Positions 21,753 through 33,159 of a stretch of DNA of 64,000 bases are shown here, in pieces. How positions within the stretch are numbered: the first letter of the stretch is position 1; every line of letters begins with the position of its first letter. Under the pieces are notes generated by a model. It saw only the letters and a list, made by a program, of their open reading frames with translations. It ran no database searches and had not been told where the DNA came from. The translations under genes and the position numbers were made by a program. Location: assembly GCF_003337275.1 (NCBI RefSeq), contig NZ_QPJQ01000006.1, positions 62,001-126,000 of the forward strand, read 5' to 3'. This DNA comes from Marinomonas foliarum. GTDB taxonomy: Bacteria; Pseudomonadota; Gammaproteobacteria; Pseudomonadales; Marinomonadaceae.

Positions 21753-21782
21753 AAAAAAACCTGCACGAAGCAGGTTTTTTTA
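21753..21782 (-). terminator. Rho-independent terminator after secF
   Basis: An AACCTGC/GCAGGTT stem with an ACGAA-type loop is flanked by A- and T-runs and follows the secF stop by about 22 bases on the minus strand. Confidence 0.85.
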
Positions 21783-21804
21783 TGTATCAAAAGAAGCTTA
21801 ACAA

Positions 21805-22719
21805 CTAAGGCAAGTCATCTTCCAATTCTTCTTTTGGTGCTGGCACCAAGTCTTCTCGCTTCACATCCATCGCAAGCAATAGATTGGCAGCTACGAAAAT
21901 AGAAGAATATGTACCAATCACAATCCCTACCAACAACGCCATAGAGAAATTATGAATCGCTTCACCGCCAGCAACAAACAACACCACCAACACAAATAAG
22001 GTTGTCATGGAAGTAATCAAAGTACGACCAAGCGTTTGGTTGATCGACTCATTTACCAAGTCGAAAGGCGTTGTATCGCGCATGATACGAAAATTCTCTC
22101 GAATCCGGTCACACACTACGATGGTATCGTTTAGGGAGTAACCGACAACAGCAAGTAGCGCTGCCAACACAGTTAGGTCAAATTCCACCTCAAAAAGAGA
22201 GAAGAAGCCCAGCGTGATGATCACGTCATGAATCAAAGCTGCTACAGACGCCACAGAGAACTTAAATTGGAAACGTACCGCAACGTAAATCATCACAATA
22301 GCCAAGGCAAGCAACATGCCTAGACCACCTTGCTCACGCAACTCCTCACCCACTTGCGCACCAACAAACTCAGAACGCTGAAGCGACACATTTGTCTCAC
22401 CGTGATTCTGTAATGTTGATAACACTTCATCACCCAGTGTTGGGGTATAGGAATTGGCCATACGAACCACTACATCGGTTGGCGACCCAAAGTTTTGCAC
22501 CACCACATCTGTATAGCCGTTCTCACCAAGCAAGGCTCGAACATCATCTAATTTAGGCGCCTCATCATAAGCCACCTCAATCAAAGTACCACCGGTAAAG
22601 TCCAAACCAAACTGCAGTCCTTTTGTTGCCAAAGAACCCAGAGAGATAAGAATCAAAACCAGCGAAAAGGCTGCTACGATTTTACGCATTGCCATAAACG
22701 GAATATTTGTCACTTTCAT
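21805..22719 (-). CDS. secF: Protein translocase subunit SecF
   Basis: A six-helix membrane protein that with SecD uses the proton gradient to help pull secreted proteins through SecYEG. The N-terminal helix is followed by the periplasmic motif LDFTGGTLIEV, and the C-terminal half has the RND-type segment VVGYSLNDTIVVCDRIRENFR. Length 304 is standard. AGGAGGG precedes the ATG. It lies 9 bp after secD. Confidence 0.97.
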   Translation of the reverse strand: MKVTNIPFMAMRKIVAAFSLVLILISLGSLATKGLQFGLDFTGGTLIEVAYDEAPKLDDVRALLGENGYTDVVVQNFGSPTDVVVRMANSYTPTLGDEVLSTLQNHGETNVSLQRSEFVGAQVGEELREQGGLGMLLALAIVMIYVAVRFQFKFSVASVAALIHDVIITLGFFSLFEVEFDLTVLAALLAVVGYSLNDTIVVCDRIRENFRIMRDTTPFDLVNESINQTLGRTLITSMTTLFVLVVLFVAGGEAIHNFSMALLVGIVIGTYSSIFVAANLLLAMDVKREDLVPAPKEELEDDLP

Positions 22720-22728
22720 GGCACCCTC

Positions 22729-24579
22729 CTAAATATACAGTTTTTTGTTTTTACGACCGCCATACACAAGATTCACCTGTGCACGCGTTACAACAATCGC
22801 TGTAAACATCGAAGTAAGAATACCCAGTGATAAGGTCACTGCAAATCCTTTAACCGGCCCTGTTCCAACTGCAAACAAGATAACAGCAACCAACAATGTA
22901 GTGATATTGGCATCAAAAATCGTTGTAAATGCACGGTTAAATCCAGAATGTATCGCCTGCTGGTTTGGTGTTCCGTTTGCCAATTCTTCTTTTATTCGCG
23001 AGAAAATCAACACATTGGCATCCACTGCCATCCCCATCGTCAACACAATACCCGCAATACCAGGCAAGGTTAATGTTGCAGAAAGCAAGGACATGCAGGC
23101 CATCAAAAGTATGATATTAAGCGCCAAAGAAATGTTAGCAATAATACCAAACACCTTGTAGTAAACCAGCATGAACAACATCACAACCAGCAAACCAATT
23201 TGCGCTGAACTGACACCCAACTTGATGTTCTCAGCACCCAAGCTTGGTCCAATAGTACGCTCTTCAACAAAGTAAATTGGCGCTGCCAACGCACCAGCAC
23301 GAAGCAGCAAAGCCAACTCAGAAGACTCACGAGGGCTGTCCAATCCAGTAATGCGGAATGAATTACCAAGCGTCGTCTGGATTGTCGCCAAAGAGATAAT
23401 CCCTTTTTCACTGTAACTCCTACGCACCTCTTCCATTTTGCCGTCTTTCTCAACAAAACGGCTACGAGATTTGTGCTCAATAAACACAACCCCCATATTT
23501 CGGCCGACAGCAGAGCGAGTTACTTTACTCATCTGCTTGCCACCCTTGGAATCCAGGTTAATGTTTACCTGTGGGCGACCATTTTCATCGAAAGAAGAAC
23601 TCGCATCAGAAACACTATCACCCGTAATAATAAGGTCACGCTCTAAACGCGCAGTACGACCACTGCCATCACGGAACGTCAATGTTTCGATATCAGCACC
23701 TCTATCGTCTAAGCCTGCTTCCAAATGAAACTCAAGGTTAGCTGTTGCACCAATAATTCGTTTCGCTGCCGCAGTATCCTGTACACCTGGCAACTCAACC
23801 ACAATACGATTACTACCCTGACGCTGTACCAAAGGCTCAGCCACACCTAGCTCGTTCACACGGTTACGTAATGTGGTTAAGTTTTGCTGCAAAGCGTAGG
23901 ATTCAATTTCTTTCGTAGCCGCTTCCGTAAAACTCACATTCAGGTAAAAATCGCTGCCGTCTTGTAGAGTCGCGTAGCGATATTCAGAGAAATCACGTTT
24001 CAAAAGTGTTTCAGCCAAATCTAGATCTGATTCCTGCAAAAAGCGAATAGACAAAACACCGTCTTCAACGTCAACACTACGATAGCGAATTCGATCACTG
24101 CGCAAAGCTGCTTTCATTTCACTAGAGCTCACTTCAAGTCTTTGTTTCAGCGCAGCAGGCGTATCTACCTCTAACAAGAAATGCACACCACCACGTAGGT
24201 CAAGACCCAACTTAGCAGGCCCCGCACCCAAAGAAGACAACCAATCAGGCGTTGTTGGTACCAAGTTAAGCGCAGTGACAAAGTCTTCACCCAAAGCTGC
24301 AGCCACGACAGGCTTGGCAGCAAGTTGGTCCTCACCACTATTAAAGCGCAAGGTACCGCCAGCAGAAGTAAGCTCTGCTTGTTTTAAATCTATGTTGGCT
24401 TTTGAAAGCGCATCTTTTGCTTTTTGCAACGACTGCTCATCAACAATAGCAGTACTTTTCTGGGTAGATAATTGTAGCGCTGGATCATCCGGATAAAGGT
24501 TTGGGAAGGCATAAAGTAGCCCCAAAGCCAAAACTAGAAGAATTAGCAAATACTTCCACAAGGGGTACTTGTTAAGCAT
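22729..24579 (-). CDS. secD: Protein translocase subunit SecD
   Basis: The large RND-like partner of SecF, 616 residues. The N-terminal helix (LWKYLLILLVLALGLLYA) precedes a large periplasmic domain with LGLDLRGGVHFLLEVD, and six helices form the C-terminal channel part with MAVDANVLIFSRIKEEL. The gene order secF-secD-yajC-tgt-queA (minus strand) is conserved in proteobacteria. A terminator separates it from yajC. Confidence 0.97.
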   Translation of the reverse strand: MLNKYPLWKYLLILLVLALGLLYAFPNLYPDDPALQLSTQKSTAIVDEQSLQKAKDALSKANIDLKQAELTSAGGTLRFNSGEDQLAAKPVVAAALGEDFVTALNLVPTTPDWLSSLGAGPAKLGLDLRGGVHFLLEVDTPAALKQRLEVSSSEMKAALRSDRIRYRSVDVEDGVLSIRFLQESDLDLAETLLKRDFSEYRYATLQDGSDFYLNVSFTEAATKEIESYALQQNLTTLRNRVNELGVAEPLVQRQGSNRIVVELPGVQDTAAAKRIIGATANLEFHLEAGLDDRGADIETLTFRDGSGRTARLERDLIITGDSVSDASSSFDENGRPQVNINLDSKGGKQMSKVTRSAVGRNMGVVFIEHKSRSRFVEKDGKMEEVRRSYSEKGIISLATIQTTLGNSFRITGLDSPRESSELALLLRAGALAAPIYFVEERTIGPSLGAENIKLGVSSAQIGLLVVMLFMLVYYKVFGIIANISLALNIILLMACMSLLSATLTLPGIAGIVLTMGMAVDANVLIFSRIKEELANGTPNQQAIHSGFNRAFTTIFDANITTLLVAVILFAVGTGPVKGFAVTLSLGILTSMFTAIVVTRAQVNLVYGGRKNKKLYI

Positions 24580-24624
24580 GAAAAATCCTTTAAACCTAAA
24601 AAATTGAATAGATCGATAAAGAAG

Positions 24625-24648
24625 AAAAGCGCCGAAAAGGCGCTTTTC
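24625..24648 (-). terminator. Hairpin between yajC and secD
   Basis: A perfect AAAAGCGCC/GGCGCTTTT stem with a short loop of five bases and flanking T-run sits 10 bases after the yajC stop and 46 bases before the secD start. It probably gives partial termination, so that yajC is made in excess of secD. Confidence 0.75.
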
Positions 24649-24657
24649 TAAGAAAGG

Positions 24658-24984
24658 TTAAATAGACTTTAACGTTCCTTTAGGTAAAACAGCTGCAACA
24701 GAAGACTTTTGGAATTTCATTTCAATGCCTTCAGCAACTTCAAGCACTACGTAGTTGTCATCTACTTTAGATACTTTACCCAATACACCACCGCCAGTTA
24801 CTACCTCAGTGCCTTTCGCTAGAGATGCAATCAAGTTTTTATGCTCTTTTGCACGTTTCGCTTGTGGGCGCCACATAAGGAAGTAAAAAATAACAACGAA
24901 GCCAGCAAGAAGTACTAGGTTAAAAATACCTGCATCTGCTGGTGCGCCGCCTTCAGCGTAAGCTGGTGAGATCAATGCGATCAT
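24658..24984 (-). CDS. yajC: Preprotein translocase accessory subunit YajC
   Basis: A small single-span inner-membrane partner of SecDF. The 108 residues contain one helix (about 22-40, ILAGF-type hydrophobic run followed by WRPQAKRAKEHKNL) and a cytoplasmic SH3-like tail (GTEVVTGGGVLGKV). It lies between tgt and secD in the standard order. Confidence 0.96.
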   Translation of the reverse strand: MIALISPAYAEGGAPADAGIFNLVLLAGFVVIFYFLMWRPQAKRAKEHKNLIASLAKGTEVVTGGGVLGKVSKVDDNYVVLEVAEGIEMKFQKSSVAAVLPKGTLKSI

Positions 24985-25056
24985 GGTGTTAACTCTCCAA
25001 TGGTTTATGAAACTGTTGCAAACTCTTTTGTAAAGAAGTCCGCATGATTTTGTTTA

Positions 25057-27269
<2,213 letters not shown>

Positions 27270-27380
27270 GGAAAGAAAGCTACCTAGAAAAAACGACCCA
27301 GTATTCTAGCGAAAATCCTGATAAAAAGGTACTTCCAAGCTATCAGAAGTGAAAAAGATAAAAAATAATCCTTATTGCCG

Positions 27381-27408
27381 TTGACATATGTTGGAAATAC
27401 CCTAGAAT
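27381..27408 (+). promoter_or_regulatory. Sigma-70 promoter of tRNA-Leu
   Basis: A perfect TTGACA at 27381-27386 and TAGAAT at 27403-27408 are 16 bases apart. The GC-rich discriminator that follows is typical of stable-RNA promoters under stringent control. The tRNA begins 19 bases downstream. Confidence 0.85.
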
Positions 27409-27427
27409 ACGCCTCACCTTTTTCAAG

Positions 27428-27512
27428 GCCAGTGTGGTGGAATTGGTAGACACGACGGATTCAAAATCCGTTGCCTTCGGGTGTGGCGGTTCGAGTCCGC
27501 CTACTGGTACCA
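27428..27512 (+). tRNA. tRNA-Leu (anticodon CAA)
   Basis: An 85-base class II tRNA with encoded CCA. The anticodon loop TTCAAAA (anticodon CAA, reading UUG) sits on an ACGGA/TCCGT stem; a long variable arm (TGCCTTCGGGTG) and a T arm with GGCGG-TTCGAGT-CCGCC are present. The acceptor stem GCCAGTG pairs with TACTGGT, which leaves G1-U72 and G7-U66 wobble pairs. A promoter precedes it and a terminator follows at once. Confidence 0.96.
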
Positions 27513-27516
27513 ACAT

Positions 27517-27551
27517 AAAAAAGCCCTGATCGATGATCAGGGCTTTTTTTT
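27517..27551 (+). terminator. Rho-independent terminator after tRNA-Leu
   Basis: An 11-base stem AAGCCCTGATC/GATCAGGGCTT with a GAT loop is followed by eight or more T, starting five bases after the CCA end. Confidence 0.9.
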
Positions 27552-27601
27552 CGTTCCTTGAATGTCATTCTTGGAAAGCAACGTCATTTAGGAACTAAAA
27601 C

Positions 27602-27799
27602 ATGAACCGTCGCAAAAAGATCAAAGACATATACGACAAACGTATGAAGCAAGCCAACTTAAAGGTTAACCCTAAAAAGGCCAAACCTAAGTATATATCT
27701 AAGGCTGAACGCGCCAAAATGGAAGCCGAAGCGGCTGCAAACGCAAGCACAGAAGCAGCTACAGAAACACCAGACACAAGCGAAACAAAAGACGCTTAA
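27602..27799 (+). CDS. DUF2986 small basic protein
   Basis: A 65-residue protein with a strongly basic first half (MNRRKKIKDIYDKRMK, NPKKAKPKYISKAERAKME) and an acidic Ala/Thr/Glu tail. The start and the KPKYISKAERAK motif match the DUF2986 family of marine gammaproteobacteria, whose role is unknown; the basic part suggests nucleic-acid or ribosome contact. Its stop shares a TTAA with the convergent XRE regulator. Confidence 0.75.
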   Translation: MNRRKKIKDIYDKRMKQANLKVNPKKAKPKYISKAERAKMEAEAAANASTEAATETPDTSETKDA

Positions 27800-28611
27800 A
27801 ATCGCGCTCTAAAATGCCAGTCACCTTCAGCCATATCATTATGGATTGACTGGCAAATATCCTCATCTATCTCATCACTCTTTGGGTCATATAAACCACA
27901 CTGAGCAACGGCGTGCTTTTTATTTATATTTTTTCCCAAATATTCGTACACAACTCGCACGCAACAAGGCGCTCTTTCGCCACTACCTGACACCCCTAGA
28001 CGCAAGCCTGTTAAGCGCTCAACGCGATTTCGAAAAGAAGGGTAAAGTATAGTCTGGGTCATTTCTACGTGTGTCTGACTTTCAAAGTCTAGCAAAAACA
28101 ATCGGTCCGAAAGCAATTGTACAAAGCCATTATAAACACCATGGAACGACTTTTTAATATTGCGCGGGTTTAGTCGCTCTGTACGTTTATAATAGGTCTT
28201 ACCGTCTTGCGACTCTATATGAACCAAGGTGCGTAATATTTTCCCTGGGCACGCCATAGAGTAATAATACTCAAAATAGTAACCATCATATTTTGCCAAA
28301 CCCAACTGACCGGATTGATTAAGCCGATTAAATTGCAACTGCTCAGGCGTCAGGTTTTTACTTTCTTCACTCTGACGAATTGGACGTACTTGCACCAACT
28401 TAACGAATTGTTCATGGGAGAGCATCATTTCATCAGGCTCTACACCAAAAAACTCACAGATACGCCGCTGAGTACTACTACTTGGCATGGTTGTACCATT
28501 GAGGTAACGGTTAAATTGTGCACGATTAATATTAAGTCGACGACATACATCCGCTACCGATTTGTAGTAACTGCATAACAATTGCAAGTTATCCGCAAAA
28601 TGCTGAACCAT
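27796..28611 (-). CDS. XRE-family transcriptional regulator
   Basis: A 271-residue protein with an N-terminal helix-turn-helix (SVADVCRRLNINRAQFNRYLNG, about residues 18-38) and a long C-terminal domain with no recognised ligand fold. It is divergent from the AGCS symporter gene, 226 bp apart, so control of the symporter-aspA-ansA cluster is an inference from position only. Its stop overlaps that of DUF2986 by four bases. Confidence 0.8.
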   Translation of the reverse strand: MVQHFADNLQLLCSYYKSVADVCRRLNINRAQFNRYLNGTTMPSSSTQRRICEFFGVEPDEMMLSHEQFVKLVQVRPIRQSEESKNLTPEQLQFNRLNQSGQLGLAKYDGYYFEYYYSMACPGKILRTLVHIESQDGKTYYKRTERLNPRNIKKSFHGVYNGFVQLLSDRLFLLDFESQTHVEMTQTILYPSFRNRVERLTGLRLGVSGSGERAPCCVRVVYEYLGKNINKKHAVAQCGLYDPKSDEIDEDICQSIHNDMAEGDWHFRARF

Positions 28612-28837
28612 GATAAGCCCTATTTAATCTTATTTTGCATACCAACATAAATTCGTCGCTAGTGTAATAAATCACAGAATAGATAACACGCATAAAATAG
28701 TGCTAGTTGACGCTACCATAGCATCAACTAGCATCAGACCGCACCTATTTACGAACTCCCCTTCCTACTCATTTTTCGTTCCAATGACCGCTTCAATACC
28801 CCCTTAATAAATCTAAAAACACTAGGAGTTATGATCC

Positions 28838-30262
28838 ATGTTATCCCTTCTCACTGACTTGCTTTGGAGCAAGGTCCTTATTGCCGTATTAGTCGGTCTT
28901 GGTATCTGGTTTACCGTTGCAACCCGCTTCGTACAGTTTCGCTACTTTGGCAATATGTTCAGTATATTGACGGCCAAACACCATGAAGCTAACAGCAAAC
29001 ATTTAAGCTCATTCCAAGCATTAATCTTATCCGTTGCTGGTCGCGTCGGTGGCGGTAATATTGCCGGCGTCGCAGTAGCCATTACTATTGGCGGTCCAGG
29101 CGCTATTTTCTGGATGTGGGTTGTCGGCCTCATGGGCATGGCGACCAGCTTTGTAGAATGCTTGTTAGCGCAAACCTACAAATCAGCAGAAAGTGACGGT
29201 TCTTACCGTGGTGGACCAGCATTTTATATTGAACGCGGCCTAGGCAAAAACTGGAAATGGCTATCCGTACTCTACTCGATATTACTACTAGCCACCTTTG
29301 GCATCGCCTTCACCACACTGCAATCATATTCTGTTGCAACGTCGCTAGAAGATGCGTTTGGCATTCAGCCTTACTACAGCGGCATCGGCATGGCGTTCAT
29401 TGTTGGCCTGATTATTTTCGGCGGCGTAAAACGTATCGCTCAAGTTGCTGAAATCTTAGTTCCTATCATGGCTGGCGGCTATTTACTTATCGCTCTCATC
29501 GTACTTGCGATGAACCTAAGTGCAATTCCAGACACGCTAGTTATGATAGTAAAAAGCGCCTTTGGCTTAGAGCCTGCATTTGGTGGCGGCATCGGTGCAG
29601 CCATTCTAATGGGCGTAAAACGCGGTCTGTTCTCTAATGAAGCAGGTCTTGGGAGTGCACCAAACGTGGCAGCGGTAGCTCACATTCCACACCCTGCAAA
29701 CCAAGGTATCGTTCAAGCTTTCTCTGTCTTTATCGACACCATTGTATTGTGTACTTGTACTGCTCTGATCATTCTTCTTGGCAGTGCTTACGACCCAAGT
29801 AGCACAGACACAGTTCAAGGCGTCGCCCTAACTCAAGCTTCTTTAGCCACACACATGGGTGATTACGGACGGATGTTTGTCAGTATTGCTTTGTTGCTAT
29901 TTGGCTTTAGTACCATTCTCTACAACTACTACCTAGGTGAAAATAGCGTTAGTTACCTAACCAAATCTGATAATCATGGTTTCTACATGAACGCCTTCCG
30001 CGTCATCATCATTTGCCTTTGCTGTACAGGCGCTATTCTTGATTTGGGCACCGTGTTCGCCTTTGCGGATCTAAGTATGGGGCTATTAGCGCTGGTTAAC
30101 TTATTTGCTCTTGCCTTGCTATTTAAAATTGCAAAGCGCGTCATGAAAGACTTTGACGATCAGCGCAAAGAAGGCAACAAAACACCAACATTTGAAGCCG
30201 CCCGCTTTCAAGACCTAGAACTGGACCAAGAATCTTGGCCAACAAACGATTCTCACCGCTAA
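28838..30262 (+). CDS. Alanine/glycine:cation symporter family (AGCS) transporter
   Basis: A 474-residue inner-membrane symporter that takes up amino acids with Na+ or H+. About ten or eleven hydrophobic helices are visible, and the AGCS motifs GRVGGGNIAGVAVAI near residue 66 and GLFSNEAGLGSAPNVAA near residue 265 are clear. AGGAG lies ten bases before the ATG. The genes for aspartase and asparaginase follow, so aspartate or asparagine uptake is possible, though known family members move alanine and glycine. The intergenic hairpin before aspA is described separately. Confidence 0.9.
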   Translation: MLSLLTDLLWSKVLIAVLVGLGIWFTVATRFVQFRYFGNMFSILTAKHHEANSKHLSSFQALILSVAGRVGGGNIAGVAVAITIGGPGAIFWMWVVGLMGMATSFVECLLAQTYKSAESDGSYRGGPAFYIERGLGKNWKWLSVLYSILLLATFGIAFTTLQSYSVATSLEDAFGIQPYYSGIGMAFIVGLIIFGGVKRIAQVAEILVPIMAGGYLLIALIVLAMNLSAIPDTLVMIVKSAFGLEPAFGGGIGAAILMGVKRGLFSNEAGLGSAPNVAAVAHIPHPANQGIVQAFSVFIDTIVLCTCTALIILLGSAYDPSSTDTVQGVALTQASLATHMGDYGRMFVSIALLLFGFSTILYNYYLGENSVSYLTKSDNHGFYMNAFRVIIICLCCTGAILDLGTVFAFADLSMGLLALVNLFALALLFKIAKRVMKDFDDQRKEGNKTPTFEAARFQDLELDQESWPTNDSHR

Positions 30263-30279
30263 TAACTCAACCTAGACTT

Positions 30280-30304
30280 CACCTCACCGTGATTCGGTGA
30301 GGTG
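30280..30304 (+). promoter_or_regulatory. Intergenic hairpin between symporter and aspA
   Basis: A perfect ten-base inverted repeat CACCTCACCG/CGGTGAGGTG with a TGATT loop lies in the 56-base gap between the symporter stop and the aspA start, and it has no T-run. It may stabilise or process the mRNA, or bind a regulator, rather than end transcription. Confidence 0.55.
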
Positions 30305-30318
30305 TCAGGAAACACAAG

Positions 30319-31722
30319 ATGAACACTCGCTCTGAATACGATTTACTTGGCAATATGGACGTTCCCGCCGACGCCCTGTACGGCATACAAACGTTACGTG
30401 CTGCACAAAACTTTTCCATTACTGGCGTTCCTATTTCGCACTTTCCTGAGCTGATCAAAGCGTTGGCTATGGTGAAAGCTGCTGCCGCTCGAACCAACCA
30501 AGAAATGAAACTACTTACGACTGAAAAAGCAGACGCCATCGTGTTTGCTTGCCAAGACTTAATTCAAGGCCAGTATCATGACCAATTTATTGTCGATGTG
30601 ATCCAAGGCGGCGCTGGCACATCCACTAACATGAATGCTAACGAAGTGATTGCCAACATTGCCTTAACGAAATTGGGCTATGAAAAAGGCGAATACAAAT
30701 ACCTACACCCAAATGACGACGTTAACCGCTCACAATCCACCAACGACGCCTACCCAACCGCAGCTTGTTTGGGCATCCAATTTGCTGCAGACAATTTTGT
30801 CCCAAGCCTAGCATCATTGAAAAAAGCGCTAGAAGACAAGGCTCGTGAATTCGCTCATATCGTCAAAATGGGCCGTACACAACTGCAAGACGCCGTACCA
30901 ATGACATTAGGTCAAGAGTTTGATGCCTTTGCAGTCACTCTTGGCGAAGACATTGACCGCATAAGAGAAGCGTGCGCGCTACTGTGCGAAGTTAACCTTG
31001 GCGGCACGGCAATCGGCACAGGCATCAATACGCCTGAAGGTTACGCCAAACTGGTGGTAGAAAAACTCGCTACCATTTCGACAAAACCTCTTGTACCAGC
31101 AAGCAACCTAGTAGAAGCAACTTCTGACATGGGAGCCTTTGTTTTCTTCTCCGGCATATTGAAGCGCCTAGCTATTAAACTCAGCAAGATGAGCAATGAC
31201 TTACGCTTATTATCAAGTGGCCCTCGTACTGGCTTAGGCGAGATCAACTTACCTGCAATGCAGCCAGGCTCTTCCATTATGCCGGGCAAGGTAAACCCCG
31301 TTATTCCTGAAGCAATGAACCAAACGGCCTACCAAGTCATCGCATCCGATCTTGCAGTAACATTGGCCGCTGAAGCAGGTCAACTACAACTCAATGCCAT
31401 GGAGCCGATGATCATTTACAACGTTTTGAATTCGTTAAAAATGCTCAAAGAGGCTTGTCAGATGTTAGAAACACGCTGCATTCGTGGCATCACTGCAAAC
31501 GAAAGCATTTGCGCAGGTCATGTTGAAAACAGCATCGGCATCATCACTGCATTGGTTCCGCACATTGGTTATGCCAACGCATCCCGCATTGCCAACACCG
31601 CGCTGCACACTGGCAATACCGTAAAAGCCTTGGTCATTGAAGAAAACCTACTAACAGAAGAGCAAGTGAATATTTTACTGAGCCCACAATCCATGCTGTC
31701 ACCTGGCAAGGTTGTCATATGA
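30319..31722 (+). CDS. aspA: Aspartate ammonia-lyase
   Basis: Splits L-aspartate into fumarate and ammonia. The 467-residue product carries the fumarase/aspartase signature GSSIMPGKVNPV and the motifs GGAGTSTNMNANEV, SQSTNDAYPTA and GRTQLQDAVPMTLGQE, which separate aspartase from fumarase when read together with its closest relatives. The next gene, ansA, overlaps its stop by four bases (ATGA), so the pair turns asparagine into fumarate with release of two ammonia. Confidence 0.95.
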   Translation: MNTRSEYDLLGNMDVPADALYGIQTLRAAQNFSITGVPISHFPELIKALAMVKAAAARTNQEMKLLTTEKADAIVFACQDLIQGQYHDQFIVDVIQGGAGTSTNMNANEVIANIALTKLGYEKGEYKYLHPNDDVNRSQSTNDAYPTAACLGIQFAADNFVPSLASLKKALEDKAREFAHIVKMGRTQLQDAVPMTLGQEFDAFAVTLGEDIDRIREACALLCEVNLGGTAIGTGINTPEGYAKLVVEKLATISTKPLVPASNLVEATSDMGAFVFFSGILKRLAIKLSKMSNDLRLLSSGPRTGLGEINLPAMQPGSSIMPGKVNPVIPEAMNQTAYQVIASDLAVTLAAEAGQLQLNAMEPMIIYNVLNSLKMLKEACQMLETRCIRGITANESICAGHVENSIGIITALVPHIGYANASRIANTALHTGNTVKALVIEENLLTEEQVNILLSPQSMLSPGKVVI

Positions 31723-32750
31723 GCGCACAAGTTCTCATCTTATACACGGGTGGCACCATTGGCATGATTCAAACAGAGCAGGGGTTGGCTCCTGCTTCTG
31801 GCCTACAAGAGCGCATCGAGATGGCATTAGGGATGAGCGTAAACACGCTGCCCTCTTTTGAAGTGTTAGAGATTTCACCGTTAATCGATAGCGCGAACAT
31901 CACACCAAAACACTGGACGAAGTTAGCGTCTATTCTTGCGACTCACTGGAAGGACTACGAAGGTTTTGTCATTCTCCATGGCACGGACACCATGGCGTAT
32001 ACAGCTTCGGCCTTGTCTTTTATGCTTGGTGCCTGCACTAAGAATATCATCCTAACCGGTTCGCAAATCCCTTTAGGTATGAATCGAAGCGATGCGACTT
32101 CCAATTTACAAGCCGCATTATCGCTAGCAGTTTTCCATAAAATACCCGATGTGAGCTTAGTTTTTGATGGCAAGCTAATGCGTGGCAACCGCATTCAAAA
32201 AGTCAGTAGCAACCATATTGAAGCCTTCCAAGTACCCAATGATGATTTACTTGGCGAGCTGGCTATTGATATTAAACTTCACCCAGATCGCATGATTAAA
32301 AGTAACGAAGAGAACTCAACACCCTTGATTGAAAACCGCATCGTTTGTTTTATAACAGGCGCTGTTAGTGTCATCACTCTTCACCCAAGTCAACCCATTA
32401 CAGTTTTCCAAAGTCTACTCGATGACGAAAATTGCAAAGCCATTGTTCTGCTAACCTATGGTGCAGGCAATGTACCAGATCAGAATCCCGCGTTTTTATC
32501 CTTCTTAACAGAAGCCATGCTGCGCAAGAAAAACATCGTAAATGTGACGCAATGTCTGCACGGTGGAGTTTCTCAGGGCGCTTATGCGACGGGATCCATC
32601 TTATCGTCGATGAACGTATTAAGTGGTAGAGATATGACCTTAGAAGCCGCCTTCTGCAAACTCCATTGGCTAATTGCCACAGGGGAAACCTATCACGGTA
32701 TTCTAGAGAAATGGAACACAAATTATTGCGGTGAGTTTACCTCTCTGTAA
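31719..32750 (+). CDS. ansA: Type I (cytoplasmic) L-asparaginase
   Basis: Hydrolyses asparagine to aspartate, the substrate of the upstream aspartase. The catalytic Thr motif YTGGTIGM lies at the N-terminus and the second motif HGTDTMAYTASAL near residue 88. There is no signal peptide, so it is the cytosolic form. The ATG overlaps the aspA stop. A terminator follows. Confidence 0.95.
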   Translation: MSAQVLILYTGGTIGMIQTEQGLAPASGLQERIEMALGMSVNTLPSFEVLEISPLIDSANITPKHWTKLASILATHWKDYEGFVILHGTDTMAYTASALSFMLGACTKNIILTGSQIPLGMNRSDATSNLQAALSLAVFHKIPDVSLVFDGKLMRGNRIQKVSSNHIEAFQVPNDDLLGELAIDIKLHPDRMIKSNEENSTPLIENRIVCFITGAVSVITLHPSQPITVFQSLLDDENCKAIVLLTYGAGNVPDQNPAFLSFLTEAMLRKKNIVNVTQCLHGGVSQGAYATGSILSSMNVLSGRDMTLEAAFCKLHWLIATGETYHGILEKWNTNYCGEFTSL

Positions 32751-32757
32751 ATATTCT

Positions 32758-32795
32758 AAAGGCCTTTATGTTGAGCAACACAAAGGCCTTTAAAA
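32758..32795 (+). terminator. Terminator-like hairpin after ansA
   Basis: Two copies of the palindrome AAAGGCCTTT flank a 14-base loop that itself can pair (TGTTGAGCAACA), ending in TAAAAG. It lies between convergent ansA and the VOC gene and may serve both. Confidence 0.65.
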
Positions 32796-32796
32796 G

Positions 32797-33153
32797 TTAC
32801 TTGCTCGGCTCACTCCATACCGCCCATTCATTGCCGCACGGATCAAGGAAGTGAAAACGACGACCACCCGGAAAATCAAAAATCACCTGTTCTATCGTAC
32901 CACCAGCCGCTTGAACTTTATCAAACACCACTTCAAGCTCATTGCTGTACAAAATCACCAAGGCTGCGCCATTTTGTGGGCGCGAACAAAAATTGGCCTG
33001 AAAAAAACCACCATCTAATCCCGCATTTTCAAAAGCTGAATATTCAGGACCATAATCTTTAAAACCCCAACCAAACACCCGAGTAAAAAAAGTTTTATTT
33101 AACGCTAAATCCCGCGCTGGCAATTCAACATAATTGATTTTATTAGACTCCAC
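32797..33153 (-). CDS. VOC (glyoxalase/bleomycin resistance) family protein
   Basis: A 118-residue vicinal-oxygen-chelate protein with the pattern NYVELPARDLALNKTFFTRVFGWGF and the C-terminal segment FLDPCGNEWAVWS. Members bind a metal and act as isomerases, dioxygenases or drug-binding proteins; nothing identifies the substrate. It starts six bases after the stop of the DMT transporter gene, so both are one transcription unit. Confidence 0.85.
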   Translation of the reverse strand: MESNKINYVELPARDLALNKTFFTRVFGWGFKDYGPEYSAFENAGLDGGFFQANFCSRPQNGAALVILYSNELEVVFDKVQAAGGTIEQVIFDFPGGRRFHFLDPCGNEWAVWSEPSK

Positions 33154-33159
33154 ATACCC

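Noticed and set aside
27595-27777. Minus-strand frame opposite the DUF2986 gene
   Set aside because: A shadow of the basic, repetitive codons of the plus-strand gene; the plus frame has the family motif.
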